From NCBI RefSeq assembly GCF_002752655.1, contig NZ_CP023737.1, positions 4,364,001 through 4,428,000 of the forward strand: 64,000 nucleotides of DNA, given 5' to 3'. Position 1 is the stretch's first letter; every line of letters starts with the position of its first letter. This document shows positions 35,576-44,295 of this stretch, piece by piece. This DNA comes from Methylosinus trichosporium OB3b. Its GTDB lineage: Bacteria; Pseudomonadota; Alphaproteobacteria; Rhizobiales; Beijerinckiaceae. The position numbers were made by a program, and so were the translations under genes. The notes beneath the pieces are model-generated. The model saw only the letters and a list, made by a program, of their open reading frames with translations, had not been told where the DNA came from and did no database searches.

Positions 35576-35722
35576 TCAGTGATGGTGATGGTGGTGGTGG
35601 TGATGATGATGATGGTGGTGATGATGATGGTGCCGGTGACGCGACGGATGCGCCGAGGCGGCGAGCGGGGCCATGGCCACGGCGAAGCCGAGGGCGAGAG
35701 CGGCGATCAATTTCTTCGTCAT
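35576..35722 (-). CDS. Exported polyhistidine peptide
   Basis: A 48-residue frame with a textbook signal peptide (MTKKLIAALALGFAVAMAPLAASA, cleavage after ASA) and a mature part HPSRHR followed by 18 consecutive histidines, 20 His in 24 residues. A GGAG lies 7 bases before the ATG. Codons alternate CAT and CAC, so the run is not a simple trinucleotide slip; it is expressed in the right frame with a signal peptide. Periplasmic binding of nickel, zinc, copper or cobalt is inferred. Similar short His-rich exported peptides are known in several bacteria, but I cannot name a family. Confidence 0.8.
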   Translation of the reverse strand: MTKKLIAALALGFAVAMAPLAASAHPSRHRHHHHHHHHHHHHHHHHHH

Positions 35723-35953
35723 TGCGATCTCCTTCGCGATGGGTCCCGAGGGACGCGGGTGAGAATGCTCCGCCACAGATGAACAAAATCCGAATGAACC
35801 GCCGGAGGCGCCCAAGATAGCGGCGCCGACGCTCGAAAGCCGAGCTTGTCCGCCTGCGCGGCCGCGGCTCAAAATAGCCGGAACGATCCCCTATCGCGCG
35901 AATTTGGGAGCTTCTATGAGAGACGCTTCACGCCGCGCCGGAAGGACTAGTCG

Positions 35954-37909
35954 ATGCCGATCTGGAAGCCCGATCTCGATCGCCGCAACAACGCCACGCT
36001 CACGGCCTTCGCACGCTCCACGGAGGCGACGCAGGGCTTCGCCGAGAGCTTCGACTATGACGGGCTCTATCGCTGGAGCCTCGATCATTCGCCGCAGTTC
36101 TGGTCGGCGGTATGGGACTTCTGCGGCGTTCTCGGCGACAAGGGCGAGCGCGTTCTGATCGACGCCGACAAAATGCCCGGCGCGCGCTGGTTCCCGGATG
36201 CGCGGATCAATTTCGCCGAGAATTTATTGCGCCCGCGGCCGGCCGATGCGGAAGCGATCGTCTTTTGGGGCGAGGACAAGGTGGAGCGGCGGCTTTCCTT
36301 CGGCGAGATCGAGCGGCAGGCGGGGGCGCTCGCGGCGTTCTTTCGCGCGCAGGGCGTCGAGCCCGGCGACCGCATCGCCGCCTATATCCACAATGGGCCG
36401 GAGGCGATCATCGGCATGCTCGCCGCCTCCTCGCTCGGCGCCGTGTGGTCCTCCTGCGCGCCGGAATTCGGCGTCGCCAGCGTGCTCGATCGCTTCGGCC
36501 AGATCGCGCCGCGCATTCTCATCGCGGTGGACGGCTATTTCTACAAGGGCAAGACGCTCGATCGCGCCGACAATATTCGCGAGATCGCCGGCCAGCTGCC
36601 GAGCGTTCAGAAAATCCTGCTCGTGCCTTATACGAGCGATGCGCCTTCGTTGGACGGGCTCGCAAACGCCGAGCTTTGGCCGCAGGCGCTCGCCGCGCAT
36701 GAAGGTGCGACGCTGCGCTATGAGCGCCTGCCATTCGACCATCCGCTCTACATCATGTTCTCCTCCGGCACGACCGGCGCGCCGAAGTGCATCGTGCATG
36801 GCGCCGGCGGCACGCTGCTGCAGCATTTGAAGGAGCATCGGCTGCAGAGCGACATCAAGCCGAGCGATCGCTTCTTCTATGCGACCTCGACCGGCTGGAT
36901 GATGTGGAACTGGCTGGCGAGCGGCCTCGCCAGCGAAGCGACATTGCTGCTCTATGACGGTTTCTTCAATGCCGGCAAGGATGGCGCGATTCTGCTCGAT
37001 TTCGTCGCCAAGGAGAAGGCGACCTTCTTCGGCACGTCCGCCGGCTATCTGAAGCAGATCGAGAAGACGGGTTTGAAGCCGCGCGAGAGCCATGATCTTG
37101 CCGCCGTGCGCACCATCGCCTCGACCGGCTCGCCGCTTCTGCCCGACAGCTTCGATTATGTGTATCGCGATGTGAAGGAGGATGTGCAGCTCGCCTCGAT
37201 CAGCGGCGGCACCGACATCGTCTCCTGCTTCGTCGGCGGCAATCCGTGGGGCGCCGTCTATCGCGGCGAGATTCAATGCGCCGGCCTCGGCATGGCGGTC
37301 GAGGTGTGGGAAGAGGAGAGGAAGCGCATCATCGGCCATGAGGGCGAGCTCGTCTGCACGCAGCCCTTTCCGTCGATGCCGATCTATTTCTGGAACGACG
37401 CCGACGGCGAGAAATATCGCAAGGCGTATTTTTCCGACTATGCGGGAATTTGGCGGCACGGCGATTTCGCCACCGAGACCGAGCACAAGGGCTTTCTCAT
37501 CCACGGGCGCTCGGACGCGACGCTCAATCCGCAGGGCGTGCGCATCGGCACGGCGGATATCTACAATATCGTCGAGCGTCTGCCGGAGGTTCTGGAATCG
37601 CTCGCCATCGATCAGGAATGGGAGGGCACGACGCGCATCGTGCTGTTCGTTAAGACGCGCGAGGGCGCGACGCTCGACGATGCGTTGACGGCGCGGATCA
37701 AGCGCGAGCTGTTCGACAAGGCGTCGCCGCGGCATGTGCCGTCGGTGATCGTCGCGGCGCCGGATCTTCCGCATACGCGCTCGGGCAAGCTGGTCGAGCT
37801 CGCGGTGAAGGAGATTGTGCATGGGCGGCCAGTGAAGAATGTCGGCGCGCTGTCCAATCCCGAAGCGCTCGAGTTCTTCGCCAATCTGCCGCAGCTGTCC
37901 GGGAAGTGA
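35954..37909 (+). CDS. aacS: Acetoacetyl-CoA synthetase
   Basis: A 651-residue ANL-superfamily ligase that activates acetoacetate with ATP and CoA. It starts PIWKPD and shows IMFSSGTTGAPKCIVHGAGG (AMP-binding P-loop), the aacS-type TSTGWMMWNWL, ISGGTDIVSCFVGG, YFSDYAGIWRHGDFA and HTRSGKLVELAVKEI with the catalytic lysine. Length fits AacS (about 650). With polyhydroxybutyrate recycling and acetoacetate decarboxylase 22 kb away, acetoacetate can be salvaged or lost as acetone. The ATG at 35954 follows GGAAGGA. Confidence 0.93.
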   Translation: MPIWKPDLDRRNNATLTAFARSTEATQGFAESFDYDGLYRWSLDHSPQFWSAVWDFCGVLGDKGERVLIDADKMPGARWFPDARINFAENLLRPRPADAEAIVFWGEDKVERRLSFGEIERQAGALAAFFRAQGVEPGDRIAAYIHNGPEAIIGMLAASSLGAVWSSCAPEFGVASVLDRFGQIAPRILIAVDGYFYKGKTLDRADNIREIAGQLPSVQKILLVPYTSDAPSLDGLANAELWPQALAAHEGATLRYERLPFDHPLYIMFSSGTTGAPKCIVHGAGGTLLQHLKEHRLQSDIKPSDRFFYATSTGWMMWNWLASGLASEATLLLYDGFFNAGKDGAILLDFVAKEKATFFGTSAGYLKQIEKTGLKPRESHDLAAVRTIASTGSPLLPDSFDYVYRDVKEDVQLASISGGTDIVSCFVGGNPWGAVYRGEIQCAGLGMAVEVWEEERKRIIGHEGELVCTQPFPSMPIYFWNDADGEKYRKAYFSDYAGIWRHGDFATETEHKGFLIHGRSDATLNPQGVRIGTADIYNIVERLPEVLESLAIDQEWEGTTRIVLFVKTREGATLDDALTARIKRELFDKASPRHVPSVIVAAPDLPHTRSGKLVELAVKEIVHGRPVKNVGALSNPEALEFFANLPQLSGK

Positions 37910-37955
37910 CGCGCCTCTGTCCGAAGCGTGCGAGAGTTCCAAAGGCGTCGGACGC

Positions 37956-37974
37956 CACCTCTCCCCGCTGGCGG
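37956..37974. repeat. Left half of a REP-I palindrome, split by an insertion sequence
   Basis: CACCTCTCCCCGCTGGCGG ends at the IS boundary. CGCTGGCGG (37966-37974) recurs at 39275-39283. Joined, the site would read CCTCTCCCCGC-TG-GCGGGGAGAGG. Confidence 0.9.
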
Positions 37975-39274
37975 CACGGCTGTCCGGGGAAATCAGGCAT
38001 AGTTCAGAACCAGCTGCCTGGGGGACGCCAGCCGCCGGGCGGCCTGATATTTGGACGGCGGCCGATCAAGTCGACTGATCGGCCGTCGCGTGAAAAGGAA
38101 CCTGCCGGCGAGTTCCGCAAACCGCAGGCACGGCAAGTCGACGTCATGGCGGTGGGCGGCGATGCGCAGCAGCACGAAAGCGATCATCGCCGCGATCAGC
38201 TGCAGCCGCACGGCGTTCTCGTTTTCGCCGAGAAACTTGCGGATGTTGAGATGCTGCTTGATCCAGCGGAACAGCAGCTCTATGGCCCAGCGCGCCTTGT
38301 AGAGCGCGGCGATCTCGACCGCCGAACGCGTCATGTCGTTGGTGATCATGACGATCTCCTGCGGCTTGCCGTCCTTCAGCGCGTCGCGTCGAATATGAAG
38401 GCGACGCAGCCGCATTCGCAGCTTCGAGTCGCCCTTGCTGGCGAGCTCGACCTCGCAATCCCTGAGCACGGTGTAACCTTCGCCGCGCGTTTGCGGCATC
38501 TCCCGCTCCGCGACGTCGGCGAGACGGGTGTTGCTCTTGGGACGCGAGACGAAGAGAGCTCCGGCCTCGTGGATACTCCTCCACCATTTGAAATCGTAAT
38601 AACCCTTGTCGAAGACATAGGTCGCGCCGGCCTCGATCGGCGTCTTCTTGCCGATTTCGACATCATTGACATTGGCGGGCGTGACCTCGACGCAGAAGGG
38701 GCGATCGATCCCGGGATCGTAGACGACGTGCATCTTCATGCCGTGGATGCGGCCGTTCGAGCGGGCGAAGTCATGGAACTTGCTCAGAGGAATGGGGGTC
38801 GAATCGATGAGGCGCAGGAGTTCTGCGCCGTCGCGCCGGGTTCTGCGGTCGAGTTCGCAGGAGAGGCGCGCGAACAGATCGGCGAAGACGCCGACGGGCC
38901 GGCGTGCGTTGGCTTCGGCGAGGGTGGAGCGGGCGAGCCGGCGGGAGCCGAGGTGATAATGGAATCCGCCATTGGCGTTGAAGGCGGTCTCGAGGGCGCG
39001 CAGGCTGGTCGCGCCGGCGAGCTGGGCGCAGATCAACACGACGAGGTGATCCCAGCTCTTGAACGATTTGTCGTAGGCGTCGCCCTTGTGGCGCGCGACG
39101 ATGCCGGCGAAGGCGCGACGATCGATCGGCTTGAGCAAGTCGACAAAAACGCTATTCTGAAAGCGCATGCTTGGTCCTCTATTTTCCAGTCTCGACAACC
39201 GGAAAATACCCCGAAACCCTCGGAAGTACCAGGCATGCGCCCGCGCTCGATCGACTTTTCCCCGGACAGCCGTG
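37975..39274 (-). mobile_element. IS4-family insertion sequence, DUF4372 transposase type
   Basis: A 1,300-bp element with 18-bp perfect terminal inverted repeats CACGGCTGTCCGGGGAAA at both ends and a 9-bp target duplication CGCTGGCGG (37966-37974 and 39275-39283). It carries one intact transposase on the reverse strand and interrupts a REP-I palindrome. Confidence 0.95.
37993..39168 (-). CDS. IS4-family transposase (DUF4372 N-terminus)
   Basis: A 391-residue DDE transposase. The N-terminal RFQNSVFVDLLKPIDRRAFAGIVARHKGD is the DUF4372 region; the catalytic domain has the first Asp in RLIDSTPIPLS, the second in VFDKGYYDFKWW, and the Glu in YKARWAIELLFRWIKQHLNI. A strong AGAGGA lies 6 bases before the ATG at 39168, which is chosen over 39198. 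It appears intact and potentially active. Confidence 0.93.
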   Translation of the reverse strand: MRFQNSVFVDLLKPIDRRAFAGIVARHKGDAYDKSFKSWDHLVVLICAQLAGATSLRALETAFNANGGFHYHLGSRRLARSTLAEANARRPVGVFADLFARLSCELDRRTRRDGAELLRLIDSTPIPLSKFHDFARSNGRIHGMKMHVVYDPGIDRPFCVEVTPANVNDVEIGKKTPIEAGATYVFDKGYYDFKWWRSIHEAGALFVSRPKSNTRLADVAEREMPQTRGEGYTVLRDCEVELASKGDSKLRMRLRRLHIRRDALKDGKPQEIVMITNDMTRSAVEIAALYKARWAIELLFRWIKQHLNIRKFLGENENAVRLQLIAAMIAFVLLRIAAHRHDVDLPCLRFAELAGRFLFTRRPISRLDRPPSKYQAARRLASPRQLVLNYA

Positions 39275-39300
39275 CGCTGGCGGGGAGAGGTGAGGTGAGG
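39275..39300. repeat. Right half of the split REP-I palindrome
   Basis: CGCTGGCGG (target duplication) followed by GGAGAGGTGAGGTGAGG, the right arm and flank of REP-I. Confidence 0.88.
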
Positions 39301-39352
39301 GGCCCGGGAGGGCGCGCGGCGTCTCGAACTCGCGAGCTCGCCGAGCGGCCCG

Positions 39353-41368
39353 CTATTCCGCGAACTCCATGATCACCGCGTCGACGGCGAGGCTGTCGCC
39401 GGGCTTGGCGACGATCTTCTTGATGGTCACGTCGCGCTCGGCGCGCAGCACATTCTCCATCTTCATCGCCTCGACCATGCACAGGGGTTCGCCGGCCTTC
39501 ACTTCTTGCCCCTCGACGACATCGACCGTCTTGACGAGGCCGGGCATGGGGCAGAGCAGATGCTTGGAGGCGCCGACATTGGTCTTCTTCGGCATCAGCG
39601 CGTGCAGCTCGGCCTCGCGCTTGGTGAACACGCGCGCATCGACCGCGACGCCCTGATGGGCGAGCGAGAAGCCGTTGAGGATCGGCCGCACCTGCACATA
39701 GACGGTCACGCCGTCGATCGCGCCCTCGAGCACGGGATCGCCGGGCCGCCAATGCGAGGAGATGCGCCGCGTGCGACCATTCTCCTCGTCGGCGAAATGC
39801 ACGATCAGCGCTTCGCCCTGGGTGTCGAGCGTCACCGGGAAATGGCTGTCGCCGAGCACGCAGACGCGGCTGCTCTCGAATTCGAGCGGCCGGCCATGGG
39901 CGAGCTGTCCGGTGATTTGCCGCTTGCGCTGATTGCCGATGTGATCGACGAGCGCGGCGACTGTGGCGAGCACATGGGCGAACTCGCCGTCCGGCTCGGG
40001 CGCGGCGAAGCCGCCGGCATATTCCTCGGCGATGAAGCCGGTGGAGAGACGTCCCTTACGCCAGCGCTCATGCTGCATCAGCGAGGCGAGGAACGGGATG
40101 TTGTGGCGAATGCCGTCGATGACGAAACGGTCGAGCGCGCTCGACTGCGCGTCGATCGCGGTGAGGCGGTCGGGGCCATGCGTCACCAGCTTGGCGATCA
40201 TCGGATCATAATGGATCGAGATCTCGCGGCCTTCGGCGACGCCGGTGTCGTTGCGCACGGTGACCGCGCCTTCGCGCTTCTCCTCCGGCGGGCGATATTT
40301 CACGAGGCGGCCGATGGAGGGCAGGAAGTTGCGGGTCGGGTCCTCGGCGTAGATGCGGCTCTCGACCGCCCAGCCGTGGATCTTCACATCCTCCTGCCGC
40401 AGCGACAGCGGCTCGCCGGCGGCGACGCGAATCATCTGCTCGACGAGATCGATGCCGGTGATCAGCTCCGTCACCGGATGCTCGACCTGCAGGCGCGTGT
40501 TCATCTCGAGGAAGTAGAAGCTCTTGTCCTGGCCCGCGACGAACTCGACCGTGCCGGCCGAATCATAATCGACCGCTTTGGCGAGGGCGACGGCCTGCGC
40601 GCCCATGGCGGCGCGTGTCTCCTCGTCGAGCAGCGGGGAGGGGGCCTCCTCGATCACCTTCTGATTGCGGCGCTGGATCGAGCACTCGCGCTCATTGAGG
40701 TGGATCACATTGCCGTGCTTGTCGCCGAGCACCTGAATTTCGATGTGGCGCGGATTGACGATGAATTTCTCGATGAAGACGCGATCGTCGCCGAAGGAGG
40801 ACGCCGCCTCCGAACGTGCGCGGGTGAAGCCCTCGACCACTTCGTCGGCCTTGTAGGCGACGCGCATGCCCTTGCCGCCGCCGCCGGCCGAAGCCTTCAG
40901 CATGACCGGATAACCGATCGCATCGGCGATGCGCACCGCCTCCTCGCCGTTCTCGATGACGCCGAGATGGCCCGGAACGACATTGACCTTGGCTGCGGAG
41001 GCGAATTTCTTCGATTCGATCTTGTCGCCCATCGCCTCGATGGCGCGCGGATTGGGGCCGATGAAGACGATCCCCGCCTCTTTCAGCGCGGTGGCGAATG
41101 CGGCGCGCTCGGAGAGGAAGCCATAGCCCGGATGCACGGCCTCGGCCCCGGTCGCCTTGCAGGCGGCGATGATCTTGTCGATCAGGAGATAGGATTGCGC
41201 GGCGGGCGGGGGGCCGAGATGAATGGCCTCGTCGGCCATCTCCACATGCAGCGCGTCCGCGTCCGCGTCCGAATAGACGGCCACTGTGGCGATGCCCATG
41301 CGCCGGGCGGTCTTGATGATGCGACAAGCGATTTCGCCACGATTGGCGATGAGGATCTTACGAAACAT
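39353..41368 (-). CDS. pccA: Propionyl-CoA carboxylase alpha subunit (biotin carboxylase + BCCP)
   Basis: A 671-residue biotin-dependent carboxylase subunit. Residues 1-450 are biotin carboxylase: FRKILIANRGEIACRII, ASAGGGGKGMRV, the ATP-grasp HIEIQVLGDKHGN, NTRLQVEHPVTE. The central BT region (about 500-590) contacts the beta subunit; the C-terminal BCCP domain has the biotinylated lysine in EAMKMEN. Full-length organisation fits PccA, which carboxylates propionyl-CoA to methylmalonyl-CoA; methylcrotonyl-CoA carboxylase alpha is an alternative. The beta subunit gene is not in the window. It lies downstream of clpP in the same direction. Confidence 0.9.
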   Translation of the reverse strand: MFRKILIANRGEIACRIIKTARRMGIATVAVYSDADADALHVEMADEAIHLGPPPAAQSYLLIDKIIAACKATGAEAVHPGYGFLSERAAFATALKEAGIVFIGPNPRAIEAMGDKIESKKFASAAKVNVVPGHLGVIENGEEAVRIADAIGYPVMLKASAGGGGKGMRVAYKADEVVEGFTRARSEAASSFGDDRVFIEKFIVNPRHIEIQVLGDKHGNVIHLNERECSIQRRNQKVIEEAPSPLLDEETRAAMGAQAVALAKAVDYDSAGTVEFVAGQDKSFYFLEMNTRLQVEHPVTELITGIDLVEQMIRVAAGEPLSLRQEDVKIHGWAVESRIYAEDPTRNFLPSIGRLVKYRPPEEKREGAVTVRNDTGVAEGREISIHYDPMIAKLVTHGPDRLTAIDAQSSALDRFVIDGIRHNIPFLASLMQHERWRKGRLSTGFIAEEYAGGFAAPEPDGEFAHVLATVAALVDHIGNQRKRQITGQLAHGRPLEFESSRVCVLGDSHFPVTLDTQGEALIVHFADEENGRTRRISSHWRPGDPVLEGAIDGVTVYVQVRPILNGFSLAHQGVAVDARVFTKREAELHALMPKKTNVGASKHLLCPMPGLVKTVDVVEGQEVKAGEPLCMVEAMKMENVLRAERDVTIKKIVAKPGDSLAVDAVIMEFAE

Positions 41369-41391
41369 GCGCGCCCCGATACGAGCCCGAC

Positions 41392-41424
41392 GGCGCGCCG
41401 CCCCGTTCGCCGGGGGGCGCGCGC
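41392..41424 (-). terminator. GC-rich hairpin between clpP and pccA
   Basis: GCGCGCCGCCCCG-TTCG-CCGGGGGGCGCGC, strong near-perfect stem after the clpP stop, without a U-run. Confidence 0.5.
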
Positions 41425-41434
41425 GGGTGTTTTC

Positions 41435-42070
41435 TTAGTTCTTGGTTTCGGACTGCTCTTCGGGACGGTTCACCTGAACATGATCCACGATGCCGAAGTC
41501 CTTCGCTTCTTCCGCCGACATGAAGTGATCGCGATCGAGCGTCTTCTCGATCGTCTCATAGTCGCGGCCCGTGTGCCGGACATAGATCTCGTTCAGCCGC
41601 TTCTTGATCTTCATGATGTCCTCGGCGTGGCGGAGGATGTCCGACGCCTGGCCCTGGAAGCCGCCGGAGGGCTGGTGCACCATGATGCGGGCGTTGGGCA
41701 GGGCGAAGCGCTGCCCGGCCTCGCCGGCGCAGAGCAGCAGCGAGCCCATGGACGCCGCCTGTCCGATGCACAAGGTCGCGACCTTCGGACGGATGTATTG
41801 CATCGTGTCGTAGATGGCGAGGCCGGAGGTGACGACGCCGCCCGGCGAGTTGATGTAGAGGAAGATCTCGCGCTTGGGGTTCTCGGCTTCGAGAAACAGC
41901 AGCTGGGCGATGATCACCGAGGCCATATGGTCCTCGACCTGGCCGGTCAGAAAGATGATTCGCTCGCGCAGCAGGCGCGAATAAATGTCGAATCCGCGCT
42001 CGCCGCGGCTCGTGTTCTCGATCACCTGAGGGATCAGATATTGGTTGTAGACCTCTAGTGGATCACGCAT
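41435..42070 (-). CDS. clpP: ATP-dependent Clp protease proteolytic subunit
   Basis: A 211-residue serine protease that forms tetradecamers with ClpX or ClpA. It has the catalytic triad S107 in [11 protein letters not shown]132 in MVHQPSGG and D181 in [12 protein letters not shown], plus [13 protein letters not shown]. The start at ATG 42070 ([16 protein letters not shown]) is the family start; frames extending upstream cross a long GC-rich leader. It follows tig after 397 bases, the usual order. Confidence 0.96.
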   Translation of the reverse strand: MRDPLEVYNQYLIPQVIENTSRGERGFDIYSRLLRERIIFLTGQVEDHMASVIIAQLLFLEAENPKREIFLYINSPGGVVTSGLAIYDTMQYIRPKVATLCIGQAASMGSLLLCAGEAGQRFALPNARIMVHQPSGGFQGQASDILRHAEDIMKIKKRLNEIYVRHTGRDYETIEKTLDRDHFMSAEEAKDFGIVDHVQVNRPEEQSETKN

Positions 42071-42300
42071 TTCTCTCGCGCCTTTCGTCGACTTGCCTCG
42101 CCTCGCCCCGAAGGCGGCCGCGCCTCGCGTTGCGGAGACGGCGGCCCGGGGCGCGCGGCCGGGAACGCCGGCCGCCTTTGGGCTGTTGGTAGCATATTGC
42201 CGCAGCGCGTCCAGCGGCAAACCACGGAAGACGGCCGGAGGCTGCTCGCCGGCTCGCGGAGTGGGGCGCGCGACGTCTCGATTTCGTCCACCCGCCGGGC

Positions 42301-42338
42301 CCCTCACCTCACCTCTCCCCGCGAGCGGGGAGGGAGGC
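42301..42338. repeat. REP-I palindrome (intact form of the IS target)
   Basis: CCCTCACCTCACCTCTCCCC, then GCGA, then GCGGGGAGGGAGGC. It matches the sequence restored by deleting the IS at 12541. Confidence 0.9.
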
Positions 42339-42401
42339 GAAGGCGCCGCGGCTTTTGCTGGAAGAGCCCCGTCCGGCCGGGGAAATTTCACGGCGCCGGC
42401 C

Positions 42402-42445
42402 GCCCCCTCTCCCCGTCGCAGGGAGAGGTGAGGGGCTCGGGAGGG
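42402..42445. repeat. REP-I palindrome, second copy
   Basis: CCCCCTCTCCCCGTCGCAGG then GAGAGGTGAGGGGCTCGGGA, in inverted orientation to the copy 60 bases away; CGGCGCCGGCCGC lies just before it. Confidence 0.85.
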
Positions 42446-42467
42446 CTCGCGCGCGGCGCCCGCGCCG

Positions 42468-43841
42468 TCACACCGCCGGACGCGCCAGCTCGTCGTCCTC
42501 GTCCTCGGCCATCAGCTCCTCGCGCGTTACCGGCTTGTCGGTTACGCCAATCTTGGTCACCAGATGATCGACCACGCGCTCTTCGTAGAGCGGGGCGCGA
42601 ATCTGGGCGAGGGCCTGCGGATTGTTGCGATAAAAATCCCAGACCTCCTTCTCGCGGCCGGGGAACATGCGCACGCGCTCGACGAGAGCGTCGGTCACAT
42701 CCTTGTCCTCGACGGTCACGCCGGCGCCCTGGCCGATCTCGGCCAGCACCAGTCCGAGCCGAACCCGGCGCTCGGCGATGCGACGATATTCGCCGCGCGC
42801 CGCCTCCTCGGTGGTGCCCTCGTCCTCGAAGCTCTTGCCGCTGCGCTGGCGCTCGGCGTCGAGCTGACCCCAGATCGTCGTGAACTCCTGCTCGACGAGA
42901 CCTTCCGGAAGATCGAAGGAGAAGCGCTTGTCTAGCGCGTCGAGCAGCGAGCGCTTCAGCTTGGCGCGCGAGGCCTTCTCGTAATCGGCCTCGAGATTGG
43001 CGCGCACGGCGGCCTGCAGCGCGGCGAGAGTCTCGAAATTATATTTGGCGGCGAAGGCGTCGTCGATCGGCAGCTCCTTGGGCGCCGCGACCGCCTTCAC
43101 CGTCACATCGAACTCGGCGTCCTTGCCGGCGAGATTGGGCGCGGAATAATCGTCCGGGAACTTGACCTTCACGACCCGCTGCTCGCCGACGCCGGCGCCC
43201 TCGAGCTGCTCCTCGAAGCCGGGAATGAAGGAGCCCGAGCCGAGCACGAGGTCGATGGCGTCGCCGCCGCCGCCCTCGAAGGCCTCGCCGTCGAGCTTGC
43301 CGGTGAAGTCGATGGTGACGCGGTCGCCCTTGGCGGCGGTCACGCCTTCGCCGGCCTTCTCCTCGAACTCGCGGATGCGCTCGGCCAGCTGGTCGATCGA
43401 TTTCGCGACATCCTCGTCCTTGACCTCGGCGACGGGCCGCTCGATCGAGATGTCGTCGAAGCCGCCGACCTCGAATTTCGGCAGCACCTCGAAGGCGACG
43501 GAATAGGCGAAATCGCCCTCGGCCTCGAGCGCCTTCTCGATCAGGGTCTGGTCGACGGGCAAATCGAGCTTGGGCTCGAGCGCGACGCGCAGGCCGTGAT
43601 CCTCGACGATCTTGCGATTGGCCTCGTTGACGGCCTCCTGCAGGACCTCGCTCATGATGCCCTTGCCGTAGATCTTCTTGAGATAGGAGCTCGGCGCCTT
43701 TCCGGGACGAAAGCCCTTGATCTGCGCCTTGCTGCGCAGCTCGGAGAGCTGCGCCTCGAGCTTGGCGGCGAGCTCCTCGACCGGCAGCACCACCCTGAAC
43801 TCATGTTTCAAGCCCTCTGCGAGGGTCTGCGTCACTTCCAT
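42468..43841 (-). CDS. tig: Trigger factor
   Basis: A 457-residue ribosome-associated chaperone with peptidyl-prolyl isomerase activity. The N-terminal ribosome-binding domain ends in the signature [18 protein letters not shown]; the FKBP-like domain (about 165-245) has [20 protein letters not shown] and [12 protein letters not shown]; the C-terminal helical arms follow. The acidic C-terminus [12 protein letters not shown] is usual. First of the tig-clpP gene pair. Confidence 0.95.
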   Translation of the reverse strand: MEVTQTLAEGLKHEFRVVLPVEELAAKLEAQLSELRSKAQIKGFRPGKAPSSYLKKIYGKGIMSEVLQEAVNEANRKIVEDHGLRVALEPKLDLPVDQTLIEKALEAEGDFAYSVAFEVLPKFEVGGFDDISIERPVAEVKDEDVAKSIDQLAERIREFEEKAGEGVTAAKGDRVTIDFTGKLDGEAFEGGGGDAIDLVLGSGSFIPGFEEQLEGAGVGEQRVVKVKFPDDYSAPNLAGKDAEFDVTVKAVAAPKELPIDDAFAAKYNFETLAALQAAVRANLEADYEKASRAKLKRSLLDALDKRFSFDLPEGLVEQEFTTIWGQLDAERQRSGKSFEDEGTTEEAARGEYRRIAERRVRLGLVLAEIGQGAGVTVEDKDVTDALVERVRMFPGREKEVWDFYRNNPQALAQIRAPLYEERVVDHLVTKIGVTDKPVTREELMAEDEDDELARPAV

Positions 43842-43916
43842 CTCGTCTCGCCTTCTCGAATCGCGACCTCAGCCGGCGCCGCCGGAAAAATCCAATAGAT
43901 GCGCGGATGCGGGGGC

Positions 43917-44001
43917 TGGTGCGGGCGGAGGGAGTCGAACCCCCACGACTTGCGTCACCGGAACCTAAATCCGGCGCGTCTACCAGTTCCGCCACGCCCG
44001 C
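43917..44001 (-). tRNA. tRNA-Leu (anticodon UAG)
   Basis: The reverse strand starts GCGGGCGTGGCGGAACTGGT and ends with GCCCGC-ACCA (CCA encoded). Acceptor stem GCGGGCG/CGCCCGC pairs fully; the anticodon arm CCGGA-TTTAGGT-TCCGG presents TAG; GGTTCGACTCC is the T-arm. The long variable arm fits leucine. Confidence 0.95.
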
Positions 44002-44295
44002 GGCCCAATGCGCCGTAGCCCCGCGCGCGAAAAGCGCGAAGGGCCCGAACGCTCGAACGAAACCGCATCCTCGCCGCCGCCGGACGAGGGCGGCCCGGGA
44101 GCCGCGCGCGCCGCCTCGGCTCGGGCGCGCGCTCTATAGCACGGCCCGCCGTCGTCGCTAAAGAAAATGTCATCGCGGGAGCCGAGACGCGGCGCCGGGA
44201 AGGGAAGACCCGTCGGGAGGCCTCGCCCGCGGTTGATCGCAATCGCCGGCTCGCTATTGTGTCGCCGTCGTCCTTTTGCTTCCCGAGGTTTTCCC

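Larger units (their letters stand above)
42071..42467. other. 397-base region between tig and clpP
   Basis: Carries two REP-I palindromes (42301-42338 and 42402-42445), which could stabilise or terminate the tig message, and presumably the clpP promoter. Open frames over it are not protein-like. Confidence 0.5.

Noticed and set aside
39506..42058. 850-codon forward frame over pccA and clpP
   Set aside because: It is antisense to two unmistakable genes with all catalytic motifs; its composition is Arg/Asp/His-rich and lacks any domain.
42301..42445. Clustered palindromes resembling a CRISPR array
   Set aside because: Only two inverted copies, no regular spacers, and the same palindrome occurs singly across the window; no cas gene present.
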